This document shows positions 1 to 6,505 of a stretch of 7,218 nt of DNA, piece after piece. Every line of letters starts with the position of its first letter. Within the stretch, counting starts at the first letter, position 1. Location of the stretch: assembly GCA_031359995.1 (NCBI GenBank), contig JANMAT010000082.1:1-7218 (forward strand), in the 5' to 3' direction. The notes under the pieces are model-generated. The model saw only the letters and a program-made list of their open reading frames with translations. It did not search any database and was not told where the DNA came from. The DNA is from JANMAT01 sp031359995 (GTDB lineage Bacteria > Actinomycetota > Acidimicrobiia > Acidimicrobiales > Ilumatobacteraceae). A program made the position numbers and the translations under genes.

Positions 1-519
1 CGCTTCGATCAGATGGGCCTGGTCCATCGATTCCGTCAACACCTCACGGGTGCGTCCCGAGTGCGACAGGGTACCCAACAAGCCATAGGACGTCCCGCCC
101 CACGGGGCGTTGCGTCGTTCCGCCCAGTCCCACTGGATCTCGTCGCCGGCCGGATGAACGATCTCGATCGTTTCACGACCCTTCACCCCCGCACACGCCT
201 CACAATGCGGACGCAGCCCAGCCAGGCGCAACTGACGAGCGAAGCTCGGATACGAACACCCGTACCCGAGCGGACCGACCTCGTCGAACAACGCGGACGC
301 CCACACGTGCGGATCATCCACGAACCGCGCTTTCAGATAGACCACGAACGGAGCCAACGGATCCGGGACGCTCGAACGACGCACCCCCGCCACCCGACTC
401 CCCGACACGTAGGAACGGATCGTCTTGCGGTCACGATCCAAATGACGAGCGATGGCCGAGATCGACCACCCCCGCTTGAACAACGCATCTGCTTCCACGT
501 CTTCACTCCCTGAGAACAT
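1..519 (-). CDS. istA: IS21-family transposase IstA, N-terminal 173 residues (runs off the window)
   Basis: DDE-type transposase that, with the IstB ATPase, moves the IS21 element. Translated from the complement, the ORF stays open to base 1, so the C-terminal part is missing only because the window ends. Residues about 11-38 form a helix-turn-helix (KRGWSISAIARHL, then DRKTIRSYV), the usual IS21 DNA-binding start. A Cys-x-x-Cys pair follows at 106-109. The segment EIQWDWAE near residue 131 matches the first catalytic aspartate of the retroviral-integrase-like core. The later D and E residues lie outside the window. The ATG at 519-517 is chosen because a GAGGAG Shine-Dalgarno lies ten bases upstream (complement of 530-535). 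Upstream is the IS leader with a hairpin. Family assignment is firm; activity cannot be judged. Confidence 0.9.
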   Translation of the reverse strand, partial: MFSGSEDVEADALFKRGWSISAIARHLDRDRKTIRSYVSGSRVAGVRRSSVPDPLAPFVVYLKARFVDDPHVWASALFDEVGPLGYGCSYPSFARQLRLAGLRPHCEACAGVKGRETIEIVHPAGDEIQWDWAERRNAPWGGTSYGLLGTLSHSGRTREVLTESMDQAHLIEA

Positions 520-524
520 GCGGC

Positions 525-574
525 GGGGACTCCTCGTGCTGACCGGCTGGAACCGTCAGCGTCGAGGAGCCCCC
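525..574 (-). promoter_or_regulatory. Imperfect long hairpin covering the istA ribosome-binding site
   Basis: Arms 525-543 and 555-574 are inverted repeats. The complement of the right arm reads GGGGGCTCCTCGACGCTGAC against GGGGACTCCTCGTGCTGAC in the left arm, differing by a short indel and a couple of mismatches around an 11-base loop. In the istA transcript the left arm carries the GAGGAG Shine-Dalgarno, so folding would bury it. Several insertion sequences (IS10 and IS50 are known cases) use such structures to block transposase translation from read-through transcripts. That role here is an inference. The same bases could instead be a protein-binding site. Confidence 0.55.
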
Positions 575-622
575 ACCCGAACTGGTGGACCTTCCCTGCA
601 GGCCCACCACCCGCTCAAGGGT

Positions 623-676
623 GGGGAATTTCAGTGATCGAGTCCGGGGAGACTTCGGTGATCCCTACCAGCAACA
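623..676. repeat. IS21 terminal region with two direct repeats
   Basis: Two related blocks lie in tandem: GGGGAATTTCAGTGATC at 623-639 and GGGGAGACTTCGGTGATC at 646-663, followed by a short tail ending in CA at 676. IS21 elements are known to carry several repeated transposase-binding blocks at each end, and this matches that arrangement. The partner end is outside the window, so the inverted-repeat match cannot be tested. Confidence 0.65.
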
Positions 677-839
677 CCACGATGGCGACGAGCCACCAGC
701 TGCGGCCGGTTGCCGCGTACGCGATCAGCGTGCTGCCGAGCAGCGTCGCTCCTTCGAGTCGCAACCACAGTCGGGGGATGCCGTGGACGGTTCCGAGTCC
801 CTCAGGGGTCGGGTTGACGGGGGGAGCCGCAGGGCTCAT
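677..839 (-). pseudogene. DUF4260-family membrane protein, truncated by the IS21 insertion
   Basis: The gene starts at ATG 839-837, overlapping the TetR stop in an ATGA arrangement, which implies translational coupling. The first 54 or so residues resemble the N-terminus of DUF4260 proteins, small predicted integral membrane proteins of unknown function. After a short proline-rich start come LWLRLEGATLLGSTLIAYAA and then GRSWWLVAIVVLL, matching the family's first membrane segment and its conserved SWW region. At 676 the IS end begins, and the frame continues for about 20 IS-encoded residues to a stop at 615. The downstream family motifs, including the usual aspartate-rich and GY segments, are missing. 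The C-terminal remnant should lie beyond the other end of the IS. Family assignment rests on the short N-terminal stretch. Confidence 0.7.
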
Positions 840-1405
840 GAGTCGACCCAGCCGGCGAGGCTGGCGATCACGCCGGCGAGGAGTCGGTCGAAGCTCCGAT
901 GGATGTCGGCAGGTAGAGCGAACGCTCCTTGGGCCTCCAGCGTCACGAAGCCGTGGAGCACCGCTCGCAGGGCGCGGATCGCGTCGACTGCGTCGTCGCC
1001 CTGCAGCCCGAGCCCGGACATGATCTCGTAGGCGACTTTGGTGATCTCTCGGGTGGCTGCTTCGTCTTGTGCGTCTCCGGTAACGGGGGCCCGGACGGTG
1101 GCGGCGTAGCGACCGGGATGTGTGGCGGCCCACTTCCGGTAGCTGAGCGACATCGACGTGATGGCGTCCCCGCCCGCCTTGCCGACCGCGGCGCGGGCCA
1201 TCACATCTGCCAGTTCGAGCTTGGCTCGCACCGCGATGCTGCGACACAGATCGTCCATGCCACCGATGTGCTTGTACAGCGACGGTTGCTTGACCCCGAG
1301 CCGACCGGCCAGCGCCGCCAGGGTGAGCGGGGTGGCGTCGGGCTCGTCGATGAAGCGTTCGGCTGCCTCGACGACGTTGGTCTTGGTAAGACCCGCCCTA
1401 GCCAT
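836..1405 (-). CDS. TetR/AcrR-family transcriptional regulator with WHG-type C-terminal domain
   Basis: One-component repressor of 189 residues, a normal length. The N-terminal DNA-binding domain spans about residues 5-55, with the helix-turn-helix LTLAALAGRLGVKQPSLYKHI at 27-47, the canonical TetR form. The remaining helical domain fits the WHG class of TetR C-terminal ligand-binding domains. Its signature is the HGFVTLEAQGAFALP stretch at 151-165, followed by SFDRLLAGV. There is no good Shine-Dalgarno before ATG 1405-1403. Instead the start overlaps the hydrolase stop by eight bases (ATGGCTAG), and the gene's own stop overlaps the next start (ATGA), so it was the middle gene of a coupled operon. 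It probably senses a small molecule related to the hydrolase substrate and represses this operon; that is inference, and I found no operator. It is the only intact member of the operon. Confidence 0.9.
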   Translation of the reverse strand: MARAGLTKTNVVEAAERFIDEPDATPLTLAALAGRLGVKQPSLYKHIGGMDDLCRSIAVRAKLELADVMARAAVGKAGGDAITSMSLSYRKWAATHPGRYAATVRAPVTGDAQDEAATREITKVAYEIMSGLGLQGDDAVDAIRALRAVLHGFVTLEAQGAFALPADIHRSFDRLLAGVIASLAGWVDS

Positions 1406-2234
1406 GAGCGCGCACTGCGTCGAGGAAGGTCACGACCGCGGGGTGACGACATCGGGCCGTTGTGATCGCGGGTAGTGGCCCGCGTCGGCCACCATCACGA
1501 CCTCACCGTGGAGGGCTTTGGCGAGCCAGGAAGCCTCGGCGGCAGGATCGGGGAAGTCCGGATCCTGCTCACCCATCACGATCAGCGTCGGTGCGGACAC
1601 CATTGCCAGGCACGCCTCGGCGGGGTCGTGGTTGGTTCGGGTGGTGAGTGAGAGCGACTTGGCGTAGCCGTGGCGCCGCAGACTGGCCACGACACGATCG
1701 CGGTGATCATCGAAGTCGACCGGACGCTGCGGCGTACAACTTGGCCATGTACGCCTTCCACGATGTCGCCGCCCACAGCGGCGCCATCGCGGCGCGGAGC
1801 ATGATCCGTCGCATCGCGCGCGCGGCTCCGTTGCGAACGAAGGGTCCGAGGAGCACGAGGCCGCTCACCAGCTCGGGCCGCTCCGCGGCCGTCATCACGG
1901 CGGATCCTGCGCCCATGGAGTTCCCGACGAGGACCGTCGGCCCACCGAGCTCCTCGATCAGCGCGACCAGGTCGCTCGAAGTGTCCGCGTCGCCATACGA
2001 CTCGAAGGTCGTGTCGCTGTCACCGTGGCCCCGCAGATCCACTGCGGCGACTCGGAAGCCCTCCGCCACCAACGCCGGACCGAGGTAACGGTAGGCCGAA
2101 CGAAGGTCTCCCATCCCAGGCACAAGGACGACGAGGGGGCCGTGGCCATCTACCTCGTAGCCGATCCGCCCCTGCGAGCGGGTGAGGCGTCGGGGCTTGA
2201 GGACCTCTTCGAGGACGAGTAGTTCCCGACGTCC
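1398..2234 (-). pseudogene. Alpha/beta hydrolase, broken by at least two frameshifts
   Basis: Hydrolase of the alpha/beta fold, reconstructed over three frames. The 5' segment (2234 to about 1722) holds the N-terminal strand region (GRIGYEVDGHGPLVVLVPGMGD), then VAAVDLRGHGDSD and the nucleophile elbow GNSMG with its serine codon at 1919-1917. Around 1720-1733 the frame shifts; the next segment reads VDFDDHRDRVVASLRRHGYAKS and carries the acid region MGEQDPDFPDP and the histidine DAGHYP. Near 1436-1447 it shifts again into VVTFLDAVRAHG, ending at TAG 1400-1398. One extra C in the run ACCCC would join the last two segments. At the 5' end an in-frame stop at 2237-2235 leaves no ATG, GTG or TTG before GTG 2123, which is too late to include the first strand, so the start is also damaged or uses an unseen codon. 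The stop overlaps the TetR start. The substrate is unknown. Confidence 0.8.
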
Positions 2235-2241
2235 TCACCAC

Positions 2242-2491
2242 CCGGGGGGGATCGAACTGCCGGCTCGGCGTGGCGTGAACGGCGAAGGCACTGGTTTCGC
2301 CCGCTGACTTGTTCGCGCAGATGCGATCCCCGCCGACCGCTCGCCGAATCCGTGCGTCCGTCTCCTCTTCAGTCATGGGGTGCCCATGGCCTCGCTGGCT
2401 CCTCGCTGACACGCGTGAGTCCGATCGTCGGCGTCGCGTCAGGGCCGTCGTGGATCCTCCAGGTGGTGGTCGATCCCGCCCACACACTTCT
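2242..2491. other. Intergenic region between divergent hydrolase and DUF4188 genes
   Basis: About 250 bases without a gene I can defend. It holds a seven-G run at 2244-2250, a heptamer-pair motif at 2395-2412 listed separately, and an eight-base palindrome CACGCGTG at 2410-2417. A minus-strand open frame starting at ATG 2376 begins MTEEETDARIRR but runs into a non-coding-like tail over the hydrolase in another frame, so I do not call it a gene. No convincing sigma-70 -35/-10 pair is visible for either direction. Confidence 0.5.
2395..2412 (+). promoter_or_regulatory. SARP-like heptamer pair upstream of the DUF4188 gene
   Basis: The bases read CTGGCTC-CTCG-CTGACAC: two heptamers separated by four bases, an 11-base period. 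The site is about 90 bases upstream of the DUF4188 start, on the same strand. It matches the two sites near 6506 and 6565 at 14 of 18 positions each. Direct heptamer repeats at 11-base spacing are the known binding pattern of SARP regulators, and such a regulator lies next door. Function is inferred, and there is no clear -10 element just downstream. Confidence 0.4.
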
Positions 2492-2498
2492 GGAGGAG
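2492..2498 (+). promoter_or_regulatory. Ribosome-binding site for the DUF4188 gene
   Basis: GGAGGAG is a near-perfect Shine-Dalgarno. Of the two tandem start codons ATGATG at 2500-2505 it favours the second (2503), because spacing to the first is only about three bases from the GGAGG core. It also argues against starting at the later in-frame ATG at 2536. Confidence 0.65.
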
Positions 2499-2502
2499 AA
2501 TG

Positions 2503-3012
2503 ATGAATCACCACAGGAAAAGAGGGGCACGGCCGATGGCGAGTGTGAAGAGCGGGCGGTGGACGGCTCAGATCGCGGGAGACTTCGTGGTCTTCATCAT
2601 CGGAGCGCGGGTGAAATCCAAATGGCAGCTGTTCCGATCGCTCGCCGATCTCGGCGGACGGCGAAGCTTGAACCACATGCTCAAGTACCTTTCGGCACAC
2701 CCCCAGAAGGGCCTGCTCGGACACGAATCGTCCGGCTTCACCTCGATCCAGTACTGGCGCTCGTTCGAACATCTCGAAGCCTTCGCTAAGGACCCCGACC
2801 CGCACATGGACGTGTGGCGTAACTACGTGAAGCGGGTGGGCAAGGGCGCCCGCTCGGGCATCTGGCACGAGACATTCCTGGTTCGCGATGGCGAATACGA
2901 GGCGATCTACACCAACGTGCCAGCCCGCGGGCTCGGCAAGGCCAGCGAACTTGTCCCCGTTGCCGAGGCCGTCGGCGCCCGCCAACGCCTCAAGAAGGCG
3001 GCCGCAACGTGA
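2503..3012 (+). CDS. DUF4188 family protein
   Basis: Protein of 169 residues, normal for the DUF4188 family, which is distantly related to phenylacetaldoxime-dehydratase/monooxygenase-like ferredoxin-fold proteins. The molecular function is not established. Numbering from the first ATG (2500), the family signature runs through the whole chain: GDFVVFIIGARVKSKW at 28-42, GLLGHES at 71-77, IQYWRSFEHLEAFAKD at 83-98, then a conserved H (102) and W (106), GIWHETFLV at 120-128 and YEAIYTNVPARGLGKA at 133-148. No signal peptide or membrane segment is seen, so it should be cytoplasmic. Starts at 2500, 2503 or 2536 (MASVKSGRW) are possible. Homologues usually begin close to the last, but the GGAGGAG at 2492-2498 supports 2503. 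The gene converges on the SARP-like regulator, with 26 bases between stops, and has a heptamer-pair motif upstream. Confidence 0.88.
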   Translation: MNHHRKRGARPMASVKSGRWTAQIAGDFVVFIIGARVKSKWQLFRSLADLGGRRSLNHMLKYLSAHPQKGLLGHESSGFTSIQYWRSFEHLEAFAKDPDPHMDVWRNYVKRVGKGARSGIWHETFLVRDGEYEAIYTNVPARGLGKASELVPVAEAVGARQRLKKAAAT

Positions 3013-3038
3013 CCGCTGACGTGGCTGGACACTTGTCG

Positions 3039-6000
3039 TCACAGGGAGGGCGACGGTCTCGAGTCGACGCCTGCTGAGGTCAGCTCCGTGGCGCGTCGGG
3101 CGTCGATTCGATCCTGTTCGGCGAGGCGGTGGCCGACGGACTCCATGAGTTCGTCTGCTCGGGCGAGCAGATCGAGCGCGGTGGTGAGGTCACCGGATCG
3201 GGACTCGATGCCGGCGAGCGCGTCGAGCGCGAGCACTTGCACGGCGCTGTCCCCATCGGTTCGTGCTGCCTCGAGGATCGTGGTGAGGCGTTGAGTAGCA
3301 TCGGGGATGTCGTCATCGGCGTCCATCGCCGCAAGGAGACACTGGGCAAGGGCCGCTTCTGCGCCGCCGCCGGAGGCTCTGAACCAGTCGTCGGCGGTTG
3401 ACAGGGCGGCCCGGGCGGGCTCGACCTCGCCGAGTCCGTGGAGGAGCGTTCCGAGTCGCACGCGTGTGAAGGCGGCGATGCGCATCAGCCCGACAGTGGT
3501 TGCGAGCCGGATCGCCTCTTCGAAGGTGGCGATGGCGGTCTCGTGGTCGCCCGATTGGTGGAGGACGACGCCCAGGCTGGCAAGGTGGAAGCCTTCCGTG
3601 GCAGTCATGTGGGCGCGTCTGGCTGCTTGGGCGGCTCGGTTGAGGTGGGCGGCGGCGGCGGCGTAACGCAGCTCGATCTGAGCGAGTTGACCGAGGATTG
3701 CTTCGAAGTGGCTGGCGAGCCAATCGTCATCGACGAGTGGGAGCAACCGTTTTGCCTCGGCGCCAGCGGCACCGGCATGCTGGCTGTCGCCTGCAGCGAA
3801 GCTGGCGTACCCGAGCAGCATCGCGTGCAAGCCGCGATCCCACACGAGCGTCCCAGGCTGCGCGTCGGCGTGCCAGCGCTCGAGCACGTCGATGGCTGCT
3901 CCGGTTTGGCCGCGTTGAAAGAGCACGAAGGCGCTCGCGAATCGACTGATGGTGATCACGCTGTCGTCGCCGGCGCGGTCCGCAATCTCGGCGGCCAGGG
4001 CCGCGTCGGCCGATGCCCGCTCGAGGTCAGCACCGGATTCGCTCCAGGCGATGAGCGACAGCGCCAACGCCCGGTCGGCGTCGGTTGCGGACGAACCGCA
4101 CGCGTGAAGAGCCAGGCGCAGACGCTCCGCACCGATCCCGCCTTCACCGAGGATGACGGATGCCCAGCCGAAGCCGAGGGCGATCCGGAGCCCCTGCGCA
4201 GGATCGTTCGACGCGGTCCATCCGAGGGCGACATCGAGGTTGGCCCGCTCGGTTCGGACGAATGCGACGTGCCGAGCCTGCTTCGCCGTTCGTTGCTCGT
4301 CGAGGGCGACCACGGATGCCATCTCGAACCACTCGGCGTGCGCCGCGCGGGCACGGGCGGTCAGCCCGGCTTCGTCGAGGCGCCCCCGTGCGAAGGCACC
4401 GACACTGTCGAGGAGTCGGTAGCGGACCTCGCCGGTGGCGGCGATGTCGACCGTGACGAGCGAGCGGTCAGCGAGTCGGGCGAAGACGTCGAGCGTCGAT
4501 GCCGCAGGAACACCGAGGGCGACGGCAACATGTTCGGCGGCAGCGAGCGGCGCGCCATCGGCGAACCACGCGAGCGCGCAGAGGCCGTTCTGTTCGTCGG
4601 GGAACAGCAGGTCGTAGCTCCACCCGATCGCGGTGGAGAGCGCTCGGTGCCGTTCCTGTCGTCGCCCGCTCGGGTCGCTCAGCAGGCCGAAGCGGTCCTC
4701 GAGGCGGCGGGCGATCTCCTGGACGGAAAGCGCTTTGGTGCGTGCTGCTGCCAGTTCGATCGCGAGTGGCAGCCCATCGAGCGAGCGACACACCTCCTCG
4801 ACGGCGGCGGCGTTGTCGGCGTCGAGACGGAACAACGTCCGCCGATCAGTTGCACGTTGAGCGAACAACGTCATCGAGTCGGCCATGGCCAGCGGCTCGA
4901 GCGCATGCACGATCTCGCCGTCGAGCCCCAGCGGGACCTGGCTCGTCACGAGTATCCGTAGGCGGGGGGCGGCGTCCAGGAGTCGCACGCAGAGGTCGGC
5001 GGCCGGTTCGAGCACGTGTTCGCAGTTGTCGAGCACCACCAGGATCTCTGTCGCTCTGACCCGGTCGAGGATCATCGCTTCTGTCGCGCCGACGAGGCCG
5101 AACGCCGCGCCCGCGACCTGGGGGATCGCTGATGGTGCGCGGGTGGTGTCGAGGCGGACCAACCATGCGCCGCCGGTGACCTGGTGACGGCGAGCGATCT
5201 CGATGGCCAGCCGGGTCTTACCGACTCCTGCGGGGCCGACCACACTGACGAGTCGACCGTGGGTCAACAATTCGCTGACCTGTTGGACGTCGATGTCGCG
5301 ACCGACGAGCGGTGACGTGAGCGCGGGCAGGTTTCCTGCGTTGACAGACGACGATGCTGCCGGGCCTCGCGCCGTACCGTCGAGCGCTGGATCCTGCAGC
5401 AACACCTGCCGCTCCAGCGCCTGCAGCTGCGGCCCGGGGACGAGGCCGAGCCCGTCGGAGAGGTGCGTCCGTACCCGCTGGTAGGCGGCGAGGGCTTCGG
5501 CCTGCCGGTTGCTGCGGTACAGGGCGGTGATCAGCAGCACCCACATGCTCTCGCGCAGCGGATGTCGCGCGACCAGAGCTTCCAGCTCGCCGATCACCTC
5601 CGCCGCATCTCCGAGCTCCAGGCGCGCCGCCAGCAGATCATGAACGAGGCCGAGCTGAACCTCTTCGAGACGCACTCGATGAGGGATCACCCAGTCGCCG
5701 TCGCCGGCGTCGCGGAGGATGCCACCGCGGAACATCTCGAGCGCGCGTCCGCACGCATCGACAGTGGCTCGGTGGTCACCTCTCGCCGACCGATCGTTCG
5801 CGATCGAGGCGACACGCTGAACCTCGACCGCATCGACCGAGCTCGGGTCGACGTTCAACGTGTAGCCGTTGCGTCCACCTGTCACCGCGGCCGAGTCTCC
5901 GAGGGCACGCCGCAGCATGGAGATCTTGGAGTGCAGGGTGTTCTTCTCGGTGCGGTCCGACTCCCCCCAGAGATCCTCGATCAGCCGCTCGGAGCGGACC

Positions 6001-6122
6001 GTGACGCCGGCATCGAGAGCAAGCCTGACCAGCAACTCGGTCGTCTTGCCAGCGGGCAGTGCGACGACCTCGCCGTCACGACGAACCTCGACCGGTCCGA
6101 GGAGGGAGATCGAGAACACCAT
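3039..6122 (-). CDS. SARP/AfsR-like transcriptional regulator (wHTH-BTAD-STAND ATPase-TPR)
   Basis: Large signal-integrating DNA-binding regulator of 1027 residues. Residues 1-92 form an OmpR-type winged helix (LLGPVEVRRDG, LIEDLWG, NTLHSKISMLRRAL, GYTLNV). Residues about 97-245 are the bacterial transcriptional activator domain, ending in LVPGPQLQALERQVL. A STAND/NB-ARC ATPase follows from about 270 to 480: Walker A GPAGVGKT at 296-303, Walker B LVVLDNCEH at 361-369 and GLPLAIELAAAR at 450-461. A winged-helix linker spans about 490-585 and a TPR-like helical region about 600-1000. No C-terminal LuxR helix-turn-helix is present. The segment after Walker B reads LVTSQVPLGL, with Gln 395 where many relatives have the ATP-sensing Arg of a TSR motif. 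Start ATG 6122-6120 puts the wHTH at the normal position, but no clear Shine-Dalgarno precedes it. A small gene lies directly upstream on the same strand. Such proteins usually activate nearby genes; its targets here may include the neighbours carrying the heptamer motif. Confidence 0.92.
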   Translation of the reverse strand: MVFSISLLGPVEVRRDGEVVALPAGKTTELLVRLALDAGVTVRSERLIEDLWGESDRTEKNTLHSKISMLRRALGDSAAVTGGRNGYTLNVDPSSVDAVEVQRVASIANDRSARGDHRATVDACGRALEMFRGGILRDAGDGDWVIPHRVRLEEVQLGLVHDLLAARLELGDAAEVIGELEALVARHPLRESMWVLLITALYRSNRQAEALAAYQRVRTHLSDGLGLVPGPQLQALERQVLLQDPALDGTARGPAASSSVNAGNLPALTSPLVGRDIDVQQVSELLTHGRLVSVVGPAGVGKTRLAIEIARRHQVTGGAWLVRLDTTRAPSAIPQVAGAAFGLVGATEAMILDRVRATEILVVLDNCEHVLEPAADLCVRLLDAAPRLRILVTSQVPLGLDGEIVHALEPLAMADSMTLFAQRATDRRTLFRLDADNAAAVEEVCRSLDGLPLAIELAAARTKALSVQEIARRLEDRFGLLSDPSGRRQERHRALSTAIGWSYDLLFPDEQNGLCALAWFADGAPLAAAEHVAVALGVPAASTLDVFARLADRSLVTVDIAATGEVRYRLLDSVGAFARGRLDEAGLTARARAAHAEWFEMASVVALDEQRTAKQARHVAFVRTERANLDVALGWTASNDPAQGLRIALGFGWASVILGEGGIGAERLRLALHACGSSATDADRALALSLIAWSESGADLERASADAALAAEIADRAGDDSVITISRFASAFVLFQRGQTGAAIDVLERWHADAQPGTLVWDRGLHAMLLGYASFAAGDSQHAGAAGAEAKRLLPLVDDDWLASHFEAILGQLAQIELRYAAAAAHLNRAAQAARRAHMTATEGFHLASLGVVLHQSGDHETAIATFEEAIRLATTVGLMRIAAFTRVRLGTLLHGLGEVEPARAALSTADDWFRASGGGAEAALAQCLLAAMDADDDIPDATQRLTTILEAARTDGDSAVQVLALDALAGIESRSGDLTTALDLLARADELMESVGHRLAEQDRIDARRATELTSAGVDSRPSPSL

Positions 6123-6483
6123 GGGAGTGTAGGGCCGCCGGGTCAGGCCCTCTTGAACAGCGAATAGCAGCGGCGTTGGACGCGATCCAGGCGACGATCA
6201 GGCTGTCCGGATGATCGACCAGGTGGTCGCGGGCGAGGGCATCGACGAGCTCGCTCTGGCCCGAAAGATGCGCGCGAGCGATCTCCACGATCTGCCGGTC
6301 CCGGCTGTTCACCGCCAGGGCGCCGGCCGAGACGAGGTGGGCCAGATCGTTGTCGAGCAGTGCTGCCATCACGATCACCCGCGCATCGTCGGTCGACGGA
6401 GCGCGCCCCCTGATCCGAGCAATCGCGTCACCATCGCCGCCGATCGCTTGCCGAATCGTGAGGTCAACTCCGGGCTCGTTCAT
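6076..6483 (-). CDS. Small helical (TPR-like) protein, probable one-base frameshift near its end
   Basis: As read, a 135-residue ORF whose last 15 or so codons overlap the start of the SARP-like regulator. The first 102 residues look real: G/C-rich third positions and a helical pattern, including LAHLVSAGALAVNSRDRQ, LVDALARDHLVDHPDS and LIVAWIAS. This loosely resembles a repeat unit of TTC38-type TPR proteins, a tentative link. After codon 102 (6180-6178) third-position G/C drops to about half. One extra C in the GCGTCC run would instead give the ending SQRRCYSLFKRA and a stop at 6145-6143, leaving about 20 bases before the regulator start, a cleaner operon layout. The start ATG 6483-6481 lacks a well-spaced Shine-Dalgarno; an AGAGGA lies about 18 bases upstream. 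It is probably co-transcribed with the regulator. Function unknown. Confidence 0.6.
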   Translation of the reverse strand: MNEPGVDLTIRQAIGGDGDAIARIRGRAPSTDDARVIVMAALLDNDLAHLVSAGALAVNSRDRQIVEIARAHLSGQSELVDALARDHLVDHPDSLIVAWIASNAAAIRCSRGPDPAALHSHGVLDLPPRTGRGSS

Positions 6484-6505
6484 GGTCTGAGCATGCAGGT
6501 TTCCT

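Larger units (their letters stand above)
1..676 (-). mobile_element. IS21-family insertion sequence, istA-proximal end (partial)
   Basis: One end of an IS21-family element. The support is an IstA-like transposase gene reading away from the end, a noncoding leader of about 157 bases, and a terminal segment with repeated blocks that ends in CA on the plus strand (TGTTGC when read inward from 676). The outer boundary at 676 is inferred from two things: the terminal dinucleotide, and the recognisable DUF4260 coding sequence stopping exactly there. The rest of istA, the helper ATPase gene istB and the other end lie beyond the left edge of the window. The target-site duplication therefore cannot be checked. 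Confidence 0.85.

Noticed and set aside
13..513. Plus-strand open frame opposite istA
   Set aside because: The complement encodes a clear IS21 transposase with helix-turn-helix and first catalytic Asp; the plus frame is a shadow.
2244..2250. Seven-G run upstream of the hydrolase as a possible phase-variation tract
   Set aside because: A stop codon at 2235-2237 lies between the run and the hydrolase frame, so length changes in the run could not restore the gene, and seven G is not exceptional in this composition.
3010..3040. Possible bidirectional terminator between the convergent DUF4188 and regulator genes (GTGAC...GTCAC)
   Set aside because: The arms are only five bases with a long loop, there is no GC-rich contiguous stem and no T-run on either side.
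2020..3042. Minus-strand open frame (340 codons) spanning the DUF4188 gene, the intergenic gap and the hydrolase 5' end
   Set aside because: It is antisense to a convincing DUF4188 protein and out of frame with the hydrolase, and no family is recognisable. An internal ATG at 2376 (MTEEETDARIRR) gave brief pause, but its continuation is arginine/proline-rich shadow sequence.
3438..4961. Long plus-strand open frame (507 codons) opposite the regulator gene
   Set aside because: It lies wholly antisense to the well-supported ATPase/TPR coding sequence. The translation shows no domain and has the biased composition expected of a shadow frame in high-GC DNA.
6100..6150. Leaderless promoter with TACACT just before the regulator ATG
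   Set aside because: The hexamer ends only three bases before the ATG, too close for a -10 element of a leaderless transcript, and there is no matching -35.
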